The notes under the pieces: model-generated
What the model saw: only the letters and a program-made list of their open reading frames with translations
The model's database searches: none
What the model was told of the DNA's origin: nothing
In this document: one piece after another, positions 14,333-21,471 of the stretch
Layout: the number at the start of each line of letters is the position of its first letter
How positions within the stretch are numbered: the stretch's first letter is position 1
DNA from: CAXYVC01 sp964292295
GTDB taxonomy: Bacteria; Acidobacteriota; Holophagae; Holophagales; Holophagaceae
Length of the DNA: 21,529 bases
Direction: 5' to 3'
Assembly: GCA_964292295.1 (NCBI GenBank)
Contig: CAXYVC010000038.1
Span: forward strand, 1-21,529
Position numbers and translations under genes: made by a program

Positions 14333-14338
14333 AGGATA
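14333..14338 (-). promoter_or_regulatory. Putative -10 box of the 166-residue exported protein gene
   Basis: TATCCT on the minus strand, 43 nt before the start codon. On the plus strand of the same gap (14290-14446), TTGCAG (14393-14398) and GATGCT (14416-14421), 17 nt apart, are weak candidates for the promoter of the DUF2914 gene. Nothing else recognisable is seen in the gap. Confidence 0.3.
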
Positions 14339-14446
14339 GCCAGAACCCGTGCCCCAGCGGCGCTCTGCCCCTTTTTTCCAATCAGGCTCCCCTTGCAGGG
14401 CCGATCTCCAGGGACGATGCTTCCCTTCCACTCCCGGGAGGGCCCC

Positions 14447-14833
14447 ATGAGGAACGCGTTCCTTCTGTCACTGTTGTCCCTGTCCTCGGCCACGGGCCTG
14501 GCTTCCGAGCCCCCTTCCGCGGACCTGAAGGTCGGCACGGGCGTGGAGCAGTGGGAGCTCACCGGTGCCTCCGAGCGCTTCGAGGTGGCCCCGGACACGA
14601 AACTCTACCTGTGGACGCGGGTGAAGGGCCTCGAGGAGGGCACCGTGACGGTGCGCTTCGAGAAGGAGGGACGGGAGGCCACCACCATCCCGCTGAAGGT
14701 GCCGAAGAGCCCCTACCGCACCCACGCCTACCGCACCTTCCGCGCCGGGGACGACGGGGAGTGGACGGTCCGCATCCTCAACGGCGAGCAGGAGCTGGGC
14801 AAGACCACCTTCACCGTCGTGCTGAAACCCTAG
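14447..14833 (+). CDS. Exported DUF2914-domain protein
   Basis: A 128-residue protein with an N-terminal signal peptide (F-L-L-S-L-L-S-L-S-S-A-T-G-L-A-S) and one DUF2914-like domain covering most of the mature chain. The family pattern is visible: L-Y-L-W-T-R-V-K-G, V-R-F-E-K-E-G-R-E-A-T-T-I-P-L-K-V, Y-R-T-H-A-Y-R-T-F, and G-E-W-T-V-R-I-L-N-G-E-Q-E-L-G-K-T-T-F-T-V. DUF2914 has no firmly known activity; it is a small beta domain often found in secreted or membrane proteins. The ATG is preceded by GGGAGGG with 4-nt spacing. The gene ends 4 nt from the convergent HIT gene. Identified by pattern memory only. Confidence 0.8.
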   Translation: MRNAFLLSLLSLSSATGLASEPPSADLKVGTGVEQWELTGASERFEVAPDTKLYLWTRVKGLEEGTVTVRFEKEGREATTIPLKVPKSPYRTHAYRTFRAGDDGEWTVRILNGEQELGKTTFTVVLKP

Positions 14834-14837
14834 GCCT

Positions 14838-15182
14838 TCAGGCCATCGTGCCCTTCATGGGCCCGCCGCCCAGCAGGTGGGCGTGCAGGTGGAAGACGGT
14901 CTGCCCCGCATCGGGCCCCCAGTTCACCACCAGGCGGTAGCCGCGCTCCGCAAGGCCGAGTTCCCGGGCCAGCTTGGCGGCCACGACGGGGATCCGCCCC
15001 ACGAGGGCGGCGTGCTCCTCGGTGAGGCTGGCCAGTCCCTCCAGGTGCACCTTGGGCACGATGAGGATGTGGGTGGGCATCTGGGGTGCGATGTCCCGGA
15101 AGGCGAAGAGTTCCTGGTCCTCGTAGACCACCGCGCTGGGAATCTCGCGGGCGGCGATGCGGCAGAACAGGCAGTCGGTCAT
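14838..15182 (-). CDS. HIT-family (HINT-like) nucleotide hydrolase
   Basis: A 114-residue histidine-triad protein. It opens with C-L-F-C-R-I-A (4-10), typical of HINT proteins, and ends with the triad H98-L-H100-A-H102-L-L-G-G-G in G-Q-T-V-F-H-L-H-A-H. The central D-I-A-P-Q-M-P-T-H-I-L-I-V-P-K is also diagnostic. Members hydrolyse purine nucleoside phosphoramidates or adenylates such as aminoacyl-AMP; the precise substrate cannot be read from sequence. GGAGG six bases upstream supports the ATG at 15182. Divergent from trmL over 59 bp. Confidence 0.95.
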   Translation of the reverse strand: MTDCLFCRIAAREIPSAVVYEDQELFAFRDIAPQMPTHILIVPKVHLEGLASLTEEHAALVGRIPVVAAKLARELGLAERGYRLVVNWGPDAGQTVFHLHAHLLGGGPMKGTMA

Positions 15183-15201
15183 GGCGGCCTCCGGGAAAAG
15201 T

Positions 15202-15237
15202 CCAGTTTCGCCCTCTGCGGAAGCCACCGCAAACTGG
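15202..15237. repeat. Inverted repeat between the HIT gene and trmL
   Basis: CCAGTTT (15202-15208) and AAACTGG (15231-15237) are perfect inverted arms, with a nested TGCGG/CCGCA stem between them. The arms carry NAAACT hexamers facing outward that could act as weak -10 boxes for both divergent genes, or the repeat could be an operator. Confidence 0.35.
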
Positions 15238-15241
15238 GGGG

Positions 15242-15697
15242 ATGTTCCATATCGTCCTCGTGAACCCCGAGATTCCCCAGAACACGGGCAGCATCGGCCG
15301 CCTGTGCGTCTCTACCGACACGACGCTGCACCTCGTGCACCCGCTCGGCTTCGAGATCACCGACGCCCACCTGCGCCGGGCGGGCCTGGACTACTGGGAG
15401 CAGCTCGCCCCCCGCCAGTACCCGGACTGGGAGGCCTTCCTGGCGCAGAACCCCGAGCTCCGCCTCTGGTTCTTCACCACCAAGGGCGAGCGCCGCCACA
15501 CCGAGGCGGAGTGGCGGGACGGCGATGCCCTGGTCTTCGGACGGGAGACCGCGGGCCTGCAGCCGGAGCTGCTGGAGCGCTACCCCGGGCGACTCGTCCG
15601 CATCCCCATGCCGGGGCGCTTCCACCGCAGCCTGAACCTCGCCCAGGCGGCCGCCGTGGGCCTCTACGAGGCCCTGCGCCAGACCAGGGGCTGGTAG
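15242..15697 (+). CDS. trmL: tRNA (cytidine/uridine-34-2'-O)-methyltransferase TrmL
   Basis: SPOUT-class methyltransferase that 2'-O-methylates the wobble nucleotide of certain leucine tRNAs. The 151-residue protein is compact, like E. coli TrmL. Seen: V-L-V-N-P-E-I-P-Q-N-T-G-S-I-G-R-L-C at the N terminus, L-H-L-V-H-P-L-G-F, A-L-V-F-G-R-E-T-A-G-L (the SAM-binding knot loop), and I-P-M-P-G-R-F-H-R-S-L-N-L-A-Q-A-A-A-V, in which the usual S-L-N-L-S is S-L-N-L-A. The ATG follows a run of six G that can serve as the ribosome binding site. The stop is one base from the convergent ElbB-like gene. Confidence 0.95.
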   Translation: MFHIVLVNPEIPQNTGSIGRLCVSTDTTLHLVHPLGFEITDAHLRRAGLDYWEQLAPRQYPDWEAFLAQNPELRLWFFTTKGERRHTEAEWRDGDALVFGRETAGLQPELLERYPGRLVRIPMPGRFHRSLNLAQAAAVGLYEALRQTRGW

Positions 15698-15698
15698 C

Positions 15699-16379
15699 TC
15701 AGGCCCTCCGCAGCACCTCGGCCACGCAGCGCTCGATGCCCACCCAGACGTCCGCCAGGCGGGCGTCGTCGAACATGTAGGCGGCGGTGGTGACCAGCTT
15801 CTGGGCCTCGTCCACCACCACCTCCCGGGCGTCCCTGACCACCCGGTGCCGGTGGCCCAGGCGCTCCACGGCCTCGGCCGCGCCGCCCGCCGCGCCCAAG
15901 GTCAGGTCGGCGGATCGCCCCATGCGCGCCAGCACCAGGGCCGCCAGGGCCGGACTGATGCAGATGGCCCCCACGGGCTTGCCCGCCTCGAAGAAGGCCC
16001 GGACGAAGCGCTCCACCTCAGGCTGCACCTCCGCCCCGGCCCCCTTGAAGGCGAAGTCGCAGTGGCTCTTGGCCACGCCGAAGCCACCGGGCAGCACCAG
16101 GGCGTCGAAGGCCCCCGGATCGGCCTGGGCCAGGTCCAGGCACTGGCCCACCCGGGCGATGCGGCTCGCTTCCGCCAGCAGGTTGCGGGAAGCCCCCGCC
16201 ACCGCTTGGCCCGTGGCGTGGTCCACCACGTCGCGCTGGGGCGCGTCCAGGGCCAGGCACTGGAAGGCGGCGCCGTGCTGGTCCAGCGCCAGGAGGGCGA
16301 AGACGGCCTCCCGGATCTCTGCACCATCCGCGTGGCCACACCCGGCCAGGAGCACCGCGACCTTCCAGGAACGCGCCAT
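15699..16379 (-). CDS. elbB: ElbB-like protein of the DJ-1/PfpI superfamily
   Basis: A 226-residue glutamine-amidotransferase-like protein closely fitting ElbB (also annotated isoprenoid biosynthesis glyoxalase; the E. coli protein has weak glyoxalase activity, true role uncertain). Seen: V-L-L-A-G-C-G-H-A-D-G-A-E-I-R-E-A (10-24) with the acidic residue that partners the cysteine, A-L-V-L-P-G-G-F-G-V-A-K (93-104), and nucleophile C140 in P-V-G-A-I-C-I-S-P-A. The C-terminal V-T-T-A-A-Y-M also fits. The ATG has GGAGG just upstream. Divergent from the aminotransferase and convergent with trmL. Confidence 0.9.
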   Translation of the reverse strand: MARSWKVAVLLAGCGHADGAEIREAVFALLALDQHGAAFQCLALDAPQRDVVDHATGQAVAGASRNLLAEASRIARVGQCLDLAQADPGAFDALVLPGGFGVAKSHCDFAFKGAGAEVQPEVERFVRAFFEAGKPVGAICISPALAALVLARMGRSADLTLGAAGGAAEAVERLGHRHRVVRDAREVVVDEAQKLVTTAAYMFDDARLADVWVGIERCVAEVLRRA

Positions 16380-16402
16380 GGCGACCTCCAGGGGAAAGGG
16401 CC

Positions 16403-16417
16403 AGTATCGCCTAAGCT
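16403..16417. promoter_or_regulatory. Back-to-back -10 boxes between elbB-like gene and aminotransferase
   Basis: On the minus strand GATACT (16408-16403) lies about 23 nt before the elbB-like ATG. On the plus strand TAAGCT (16412-16417) ends 6 nt before the aminotransferase ATG. Only three bases separate the two. Motif-level inference. Confidence 0.35.
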
Positions 16418-16423
16418 GGAAGG

Positions 16424-17578
16424 ATGCGGACCAGCTCCCGCCTGCCCGGCTCCCTCGCCCCCAATGCCTTCAGCGCCGCGCTGGCGGAGCTGCGCCGCGG
16501 CGGCGCGCCCCTGCTCGACCTCGGCATCTCGAACCCCACCGCCTGCGGCTTCGCCTACCCCGAGGACTCCATCCGCGAGGCCCTCGCCCAGCCTGGCGTC
16601 CTCTCCTACCGCCCCGATCCCTCGGGCCCCCTGGCGGCACGGGAAGCCGTCGCCCGCTGGCACGGCCACGGCACCCGTCCCGACGAGGTCTTCCTCGCCG
16701 CCTCCACCTCCGAGGCCTATGCCTGGCTCTTCAAGCTCCTGGGGGATCCCGGTGACCACGTGCTGGTGCCGAGCCCCAGCTACCCCCTCTTCGAGTGGCT
16801 CGCCCGCCTGGAGGGGCTGGAGGCCCGGCCCGTTCCGGCCTTCCTCCACGAGCGCTGGTGCCTCGACCTCCAGGGCCTGGAGGAGGCGTGCTCGCCCCGC
16901 ACCCGCGCGGTGGTGGTGGTGAACCCCAACAACCCGACCGGACAGCGGCTGTCCGTCCAGGAGTGGGAGGGGCTCACGGCCTTCTGCGCCCGGCGCGGCC
17001 TGGCGCTTCTGGTGGACGAGGTCTTCGCCGACTACGCCCTGGAGCCCGTGCCCGGCACCCTGCCCACCGTGCTGGAGGCGGGTGAAGCGCCCTGCCCGGT
17101 CTTCCTGCTCTCCGGCCTCTCCAAGATCGCCGCCCTGCCCCAGGTGAAGCTGGGCTGGATGCTGCTCAAGGGCCCTGCCCGAGCCTACCGGGAAGCCCTC
17201 GCCTTCCTGGCGGACCAGTACTTGAGCGTGAGCGCCTCCGCGGCCGTGGCTGCGCCGGCGCTGCTGGCCCTGGCGCCGGCGCCGCCGGGCCAGGTGAAGG
17301 CGGGCCTGCGCGCCACCCTCGCGGCGCTGGACGCGGCCCTGCGCGCCCACCCCGGCCTCTCGCGCCTGCCCGTGGAGGGGGGCTGGTCGGTGCTCCTGCG
17401 CCGGCCGGCGGTGGACGACGACGAAGCGTGCACCCTGCGCCTGCTGCGGGAGCAGCACCTCATCGTGCAGCCGGGGCACTTCTTCGACATCCCCTCCGAG
17501 GGCTACCTGGTGCTGAGCCTGCTCACGCCGGAGGACGCCTGGGGAAAGGCCCTCGCCCGCCTGCTCCCCGCCCTGTGA
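16424..17578 (+). CDS. PLP-dependent aminotransferase, fold type I (class I/II)
   Basis: A 384-residue transaminase-fold protein. Motifs: N-P-N-N-P-T-G (167-173), D198-E199-V-F for the pyridoxal ring, and the Schiff-base lysine K234 in L-S-G-L-S-K-I-A-A-L-P-Q-V-K-L-G-W. Two positions differ from standard aspartate-type enzymes: the arginine in the R-x-G-W/Y element is K242, and the C-terminal substrate-binding arginine region reads Y-L-V-L-S-L-L-T-P without Arg. So the substrate probably is not handled like that of a classical alpha-carboxylate aminotransferase, although a subgroup with this S-L-L signature exists. Substrate unknown. The start follows GGAAGG. The gene stands alone on its transcript, ending 57 nt before the DUF4178 cluster. 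Confidence 0.88.
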   Translation: MRTSSRLPGSLAPNAFSAALAELRRGGAPLLDLGISNPTACGFAYPEDSIREALAQPGVLSYRPDPSGPLAAREAVARWHGHGTRPDEVFLAASTSEAYAWLFKLLGDPGDHVLVPSPSYPLFEWLARLEGLEARPVPAFLHERWCLDLQGLEEACSPRTRAVVVVNPNNPTGQRLSVQEWEGLTAFCARRGLALLVDEVFADYALEPVPGTLPTVLEAGEAPCPVFLLSGLSKIAALPQVKLGWMLLKGPARAYREALAFLADQYLSVSASAAVAAPALLALAPAPPGQVKAGLRATLAALDAALRAHPGLSRLPVEGGWSVLLRRPAVDDDEACTLRLLREQHLIVQPGHFFDIPSEGYLVLSLLTPEDAWGKALARLLPAL

Positions 17579-17635
17579 GGCTGGCCTTCCGGGCCCGTTG
17601 AGGGCATCATCGGCCATGCTTCCCAGGTGCCCTTG

Positions 17636-19555
17636 ATGGCCTTCCAGGCGAACTGTCCCAGCTGCGGCGCTCCGCTCTCCTTCCGCCCCGGAACGATGGT
17701 GGCGGCCTGCGGGTACTGCCGCGCCCTGGCCGCCCGTACCGACCGCGATCCGCGCCTCATCGGCAAGGTGGCGGCCCTGGCCGAGACGGGCAGCCCCCTG
17801 AAGCTCGGCCTCGAAGGCAGGGACCGCGGCCGCGCCTTCACCTTCGCGGGGCGCACCCAGCTCCGCCACCCCTTGGGCGGGCTCTGGGACGAATGGTATC
17901 TCGCCTTCGAGGACGGCTCCTGGGGCTGGCTGGCGGAAGTCCAGGGGCGCTTCTACCTGAGCTTCCGCGCGGAGCTGCCCCTTGCCGCCCCTCCCCAGGA
18001 GGCCCTCACGCCGGGGGGCACGGTGGACCTGGGCGCGGCGGGCCTCTGGTCCGTGGCCGAGCGCAGCCAGGCCACCTTCGAAAGCGCCGAGGGCGAGCTC
18101 CCCTGGGAGCCGGAACCCGGCGCCAGCTACGCCTATGCGGACCTGGAAGGCCCCGAGGGCGCCTTTGCCACTCTGGACTACGGCGAGGAGCCGCCGCTCC
18201 TCTTCGCGGGGCGGCGGGTCTCCCTGGAGGAGCTGGGACTCGGGGACCTCGCCCCGGCCCGAGCGCCGAAGGGCAAGGCCCTGAGCCTGCCCTGCCCCTC
18301 CTGCGGGAGCCCGCTGGACCTGCGCGCCCCGGACCAAACCGAGCGCGTGGCCTGTCCGAGCTGCCGCAGCCTGCTCGACGCCTCCGGGGGACGCCTCGCC
18401 TTTCTGCGGAGCCTGAAGCAGCCGAACGCGAGCATGGCGATCCCCCTGGGCTCCACGGGCACGCTGCGGGGGCGGAACTTCACGTGCATCGGCTACCTGC
18501 TGCGGAGCTGCACCGTGGACGGGGTGCGCTATCCCTGGGGCGAATACCTGCTGCTGGGCGAGGACCGCTGCTTTGCCTGGCTGGTGCAGAGCGAGGGCCA
18601 CTGGAGCCTGGCCGAGGCCGTTCCCGTCTCCGAGGTGGCCGCGCCCAATGCGCGGGCCGTGAGCCACAAGGGGCGCCTCCTGCGCCGTTTCTCCGACACC
18701 GTGGCCGTGGTGGAGGGTGTGTGGGGCGAGTTCCCCTGGAAGGTGGAGCTGGGCGAGCGGGCCGAGATCACCGAGTACGTGGAGGCCCCCTTCAGCCTGG
18801 CCGCCGAGCGCCAGCGCCACGGGGACAAGGGCGAGGAGCTGAACTGGAGCCTCTCGACCTACCTGGATCCCGGCGAGGTCCAGCAGGGCTTCCAGCTGAA
18901 GGCCCCCCTGCCCGCCCCCGGCGGCATCGCCCCGCACCAGCCCAACCCCCACTGGGAGACCGCGCGCCGCCTGGGTCTCTGGATGCTGGTGGCCGCGGCC
19001 GCCTGGTTCGCCCTGGTGGTCTTCGCCGCGGCCCGGAACCGGGGCCAGCGGCTCTACCAGACGAGCCTCGTCCTCGCCCCCCGGGCGCCCGGGGACACGG
19101 ATCCCGTCGTCTTCAGCCCGCCGATCCAGGTGACGAGCCCCCGCCGCAACCTGGAGCTGCGCCTCTCCGCCCCCGTGGACAACGCCTGGGTGGGCGTGGA
19201 GGGGGCCCTGGTGAACGAGCAGACGGGCGTCTCCGAGCTCTTCGAGGTGGCCGCGAGCTACTACCACGGCGTGGACGGCGGCGAGAGCTGGAGCGAGGGC
19301 GAGCGCAGCGCCTCCGTCTTCCTGGACGCCCTCCCCCCCGGCACCTACACCCTGCGCCTGATGCCCCAGTGGGAGGGCCCCCTACCTCCGGTGCCGAGTG
19401 CGGACCCGGAGCTGCGCAGCGGCGTGATGCGGTGGAGCTACCCCGTGCTGCTGCTCTTCGTCATCCTGCTGGTGCCCCTGGTTCCTGTCCTGCTGGCCCT
19501 CAGCTTCGAGAGCCGCCGCTGGGCGGAGAGTTCGTATGGAAAGGAGGACGCCTGA
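17636..19555 (+). CDS. Membrane protein with two zinc ribbons and two DUF4178-like domains
   Basis: A 639-residue protein. It begins with a zinc ribbon (C7-P-S-C10, C25-G-Y-C28), then a DUF4178-like beta domain with the W-D-E-W-Y-L-A-F-E-D-G-S-W-G-W-L pattern. A second zinc ribbon (C220/C223, C240/C243) follows, then a second DUF4178-like domain (G-V-R-Y-P-W-G-E-Y-L-L-L ... C-F-A-W-L-V). There is a membrane helix near 445-466 (L-W-M-L-V-A-A-A-A-W-F-A-L-V-V-F), an extracytoplasmic beta-rich segment, and a C-terminal helix (about 600-625). The zinc ribbons are therefore probably cytoplasmic with a periplasmic loop between the helices. ATG 17636 is preferred; GTG 17627 is possible. It leads a tight cluster with DUF350 and a spermidine-synthase-like gene, families that I recall occurring together. 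Biochemical role unknown. Confidence 0.88.
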   Translation: MAFQANCPSCGAPLSFRPGTMVAACGYCRALAARTDRDPRLIGKVAALAETGSPLKLGLEGRDRGRAFTFAGRTQLRHPLGGLWDEWYLAFEDGSWGWLAEVQGRFYLSFRAELPLAAPPQEALTPGGTVDLGAAGLWSVAERSQATFESAEGELPWEPEPGASYAYADLEGPEGAFATLDYGEEPPLLFAGRRVSLEELGLGDLAPARAPKGKALSLPCPSCGSPLDLRAPDQTERVACPSCRSLLDASGGRLAFLRSLKQPNASMAIPLGSTGTLRGRNFTCIGYLLRSCTVDGVRYPWGEYLLLGEDRCFAWLVQSEGHWSLAEAVPVSEVAAPNARAVSHKGRLLRRFSDTVAVVEGVWGEFPWKVELGERAEITEYVEAPFSLAAERQRHGDKGEELNWSLSTYLDPGEVQQGFQLKAPLPAPGGIAPHQPNPHWETARRLGLWMLVAAAAWFALVVFAAARNRGQRLYQTSLVLAPRAPGDTDPVVFSPPIQVTSPRRNLELRLSAPVDNAWVGVEGALVNEQTGVSELFEVAASYYHGVDGGESWSEGERSASVFLDALPPGTYTLRLMPQWEGPLPPVPSADPELRSGVMRWSYPVLLLFVILLVPLVPVLLALSFESRRWAESSYGKEDA

Positions 19556-19752
19556 TGCGCACCTTCTACGCCCTCGTGCTGCTCGCGGGCTTCGCCCTCG
19601 CGGGCGCCAACGCCTTCCTCGGGCGGGAGTTCTTCGGCAGCCGCCGCCGCGCGGAGATCCCGCCCAGCGTGCGCCAGACGCCCGGCGGGTGGCGCACCTT
19701 CATGCACAACCACGGCTTCAGGGGGGGCAAGGGATGGGCAACTACGATCTGA
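19555..19752 (+). CDS. Small membrane or exported protein (65 residues), unrecognised
   Basis: A 65-residue protein not recognised as any family. A hydrophobic N-terminal segment (T-F-Y-A-L-V-L-L-A-G-F-A-L-A-G-A-N-A-F-L) is either a membrane anchor or a signal peptide. A basic stretch (G-S-R-R-R-A-E-I) and a C-terminal tail with W-R-T-F-M-H-N-H-G-F-R-G-G-K-G-W follow. The ATG overlaps the stop of the DUF4178 gene by one base (TGATG), with an AAGGAGG ribosome site upstream, and its end overlaps the DUF350 gene by 19 nt. Such embedding argues that it is real and works with its neighbours. The last four residues are read in the overlap. Confidence 0.75.
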   Translation: MRTFYALVLLAGFALAGANAFLGREFFGSRRRAEIPPSVRQTPGGWRTFMHNHGFRGGKGWATTI

Positions 19753-19952
19753 TGGGCCACCTCCTGACGGCGGCCGTCTTCTGCGCCTTAGGGCTCGGCA
19801 TCCTGGGCCTCGTGTGGCTGGTGCTCGTGAAGCTCCTGCCCTTCAGCCTGCGCAAGGAGATCGAGGTGGACCAGAACGTGGCGCTGGGCATCGTGCTGGG
19901 CAGCCTGATCCTGGGCATCTCCCTCATCATCGCCGCGGCCATCCATGGCTGA
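19734..19952 (+). CDS. DUF350 family inner-membrane protein
   Basis: A 72-residue protein with two predicted membrane helices: L-L-T-A-A-V-F-C-A-L-G-L-G-I-L-G-L-V-W-L (about 9-32) and N-V-A-L-G-I-V-L-G-S-L-I-L-G-I-S-L-I-I-A (about 48-68), joined by a basic and acidic loop, F-S-L-R-K-E-I-E-V-D-Q. This matches one DUF350 repeat (YjfL type), where E-x-D-x-N-x-A is the family hallmark before the second helix. Larger members contain two such repeats. Function is unknown; the family is often found next to PspA-like or spermidine-synthase-like genes. A G-rich ribosome site precedes the ATG, and the stop overlaps the next gene by 8 nt. Confidence 0.87.
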   Translation: MGNYDLMGHLLTAAVFCALGLGILGLVWLVLVKLLPFSLRKEIEVDQNVALGIVLGSLILGISLIIAAAIHG

Positions 19953-21471
19953 GGAGGCGGCGGAGACGCCGCTCCGCGCCCCCCTCCTCTTCATCAGCGT
20001 CTTCGTCATCGCCAGCTGCGGGCTGGTGTACGAGCTTGTGGCGGGCACCCTGGCCAGCTACCTGCTCGGCGACAGCGTGCTCCAGTTCAGCACCGTGATC
20101 GGCGTGTACTTGAGCGCCATGGGGCTGGGATCCTACCTGAGCAAGTTCATCCGCAAGGGCCTGGCGACCCGCTTCGTGGACATCGAGCTCGCCGTGGCCC
20201 TGGTGGGGGGCTTCTCCGCGGCGCTCCTGTTCCAGGCCTTCGCCCACACCCACGCCTTCCGGGTGCTGCTCTACGCGCTGGTCACCGCCGTGGGCACCCT
20301 GGTGGGCCTGGAGATCCCCCTGCTCATGCGCATCCTGCGCGACCAGGTGCGCTTCCGGGACCTGGTCGCCCACGTGCTCACCCTGGACTACATCGGCGCC
20401 CTCGCGGGCTCCCTCCTCTTCCCCCTGCTGCTCATGCCCAAGCTGGGCCTGGTGCGAACAAGCCTCCTCTTCGGCCTTCTGAATGCCGCCGTGGGGCTCT
20501 GGAGCACCTTCCTGCTGAAGGCCCAGATGGGCCCCACGCTGCTGCCGCGCCTGCGCTGCGCCGCGGTGGCCGTGCTGCTCGCGGCGGGCCTCGCGGGCGC
20601 CCACCGCTTCACCCTGGCCGTGGAGGAGGAGATCTTCAGCGACGAGATCGTCTTCGCCAAGGACAGCCCCTACCAGCGCATCGTGCTCACCCGGGGGCGC
20701 GGCAGCTTCCAGCTCTTCCTGAACGGGCAGCTCCAGTTCTCCTCCGCGGACGAGTACCGCTACCACGAGGCGCTCGTGCACCCGGCCTTAGCCCTGCGGC
20801 CGCCCGCCAGGCGGGTGCTCGTCTGCGGCGGCGGCGACGGCCTGGCGGTGCGCGAGGTGCTGCGCCACCCCCAGGTGCAGGAGGTGGTGCTGGTGGATCT
20901 GGACCCCGCCATGACCGACCTGGCCCGCCGCATGCCGCTCTTACGCGAACTGAACGGCAACGCCCTGGACGATCCCCGCGTGAAGGTCGTGAACGCCGAC
21001 GCCATGGTGTGGATCCAGGACCGCCAGGGACCGCCCTTCGACGTGGCCCTGGTGGACTTTCCGGACCCCAACAGCTACGCCCTCGGCAAGCTCTACACCA
21101 CGCGCTTCTACCGCCTCCTGCGCCGCCAGCTCGCGCCGGACGCGGCGGTGGCGGTGCAGAGCACCTCGCCCCTCATGGCGCGGAAGAGCTTCTGGTGCAT
21201 CGCCACCACCCTGGAGGCCGCGGGTTTCCAGGTGCGCCCCTACCACCTGGCCGTCCCCAGCTTCGCCGTGTGGGGCTACATGCTGGCCAGCCCCGCGCCC
21301 TTCGAAGTGCCCCAGCACACCCTGCCGAACCTGCGCCACCTCTCGGACGAGAGCCTGCGCGCCCTCTTCGCCTTCCCCCGCGACATGGAGCGCCTGCCCA
21401 CCGAGGTGAACCGCCTGGACAACCAGGTGCTCGTGAACCTCTACGCCAGCGAGTGGAAGCGGTGGAGCTGA
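19945..21471 (+). CDS. Membrane-embedded spermidine synthase-like aminopropyltransferase
   Basis: A 508-residue protein in two parts. Residues 1-225 carry about seven hydrophobic helices, beginning F-V-I-A-S-C-G-L-V-Y-E-L-V-A-G and typical of fused membrane SpeE-like proteins. Residues 230-500 form a spermidine-synthase-like Rossmann domain: a substrate entry strand (Y-Q-R-I-V-L), Q-F-S-S-A-D-E-Y-R-Y-H-E, G-G-G-D-G (295-299) for decarboxylated SAM binding, V-D-L-D, the N-A-D-A turn, and the gatekeeper-like D371 in V-A-L-V-D-F-P-D-P-N. True soluble SpeE is about 285 residues and lacks the membrane part, so substrate and product may differ; transfer of an aminopropyl or methyl-type group to a membrane-linked acceptor is plausible but inferred. 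The ATG lies inside the end of the DUF350 gene. Confidence 0.9.
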   Translation: MAEEAAETPLRAPLLFISVFVIASCGLVYELVAGTLASYLLGDSVLQFSTVIGVYLSAMGLGSYLSKFIRKGLATRFVDIELAVALVGGFSAALLFQAFAHTHAFRVLLYALVTAVGTLVGLEIPLLMRILRDQVRFRDLVAHVLTLDYIGALAGSLLFPLLLMPKLGLVRTSLLFGLLNAAVGLWSTFLLKAQMGPTLLPRLRCAAVAVLLAAGLAGAHRFTLAVEEEIFSDEIVFAKDSPYQRIVLTRGRGSFQLFLNGQLQFSSADEYRYHEALVHPALALRPPARRVLVCGGGDGLAVREVLRHPQVQEVVLVDLDPAMTDLARRMPLLRELNGNALDDPRVKVVNADAMVWIQDRQGPPFDVALVDFPDPNSYALGKLYTTRFYRLLRRQLAPDAAVAVQSTSPLMARKSFWCIATTLEAAGFQVRPYHLAVPSFAVWGYMLASPAPFEVPQHTLPNLRHLSDESLRALFAFPRDMERLPTEVNRLDNQVLVNLYASEWKRWS

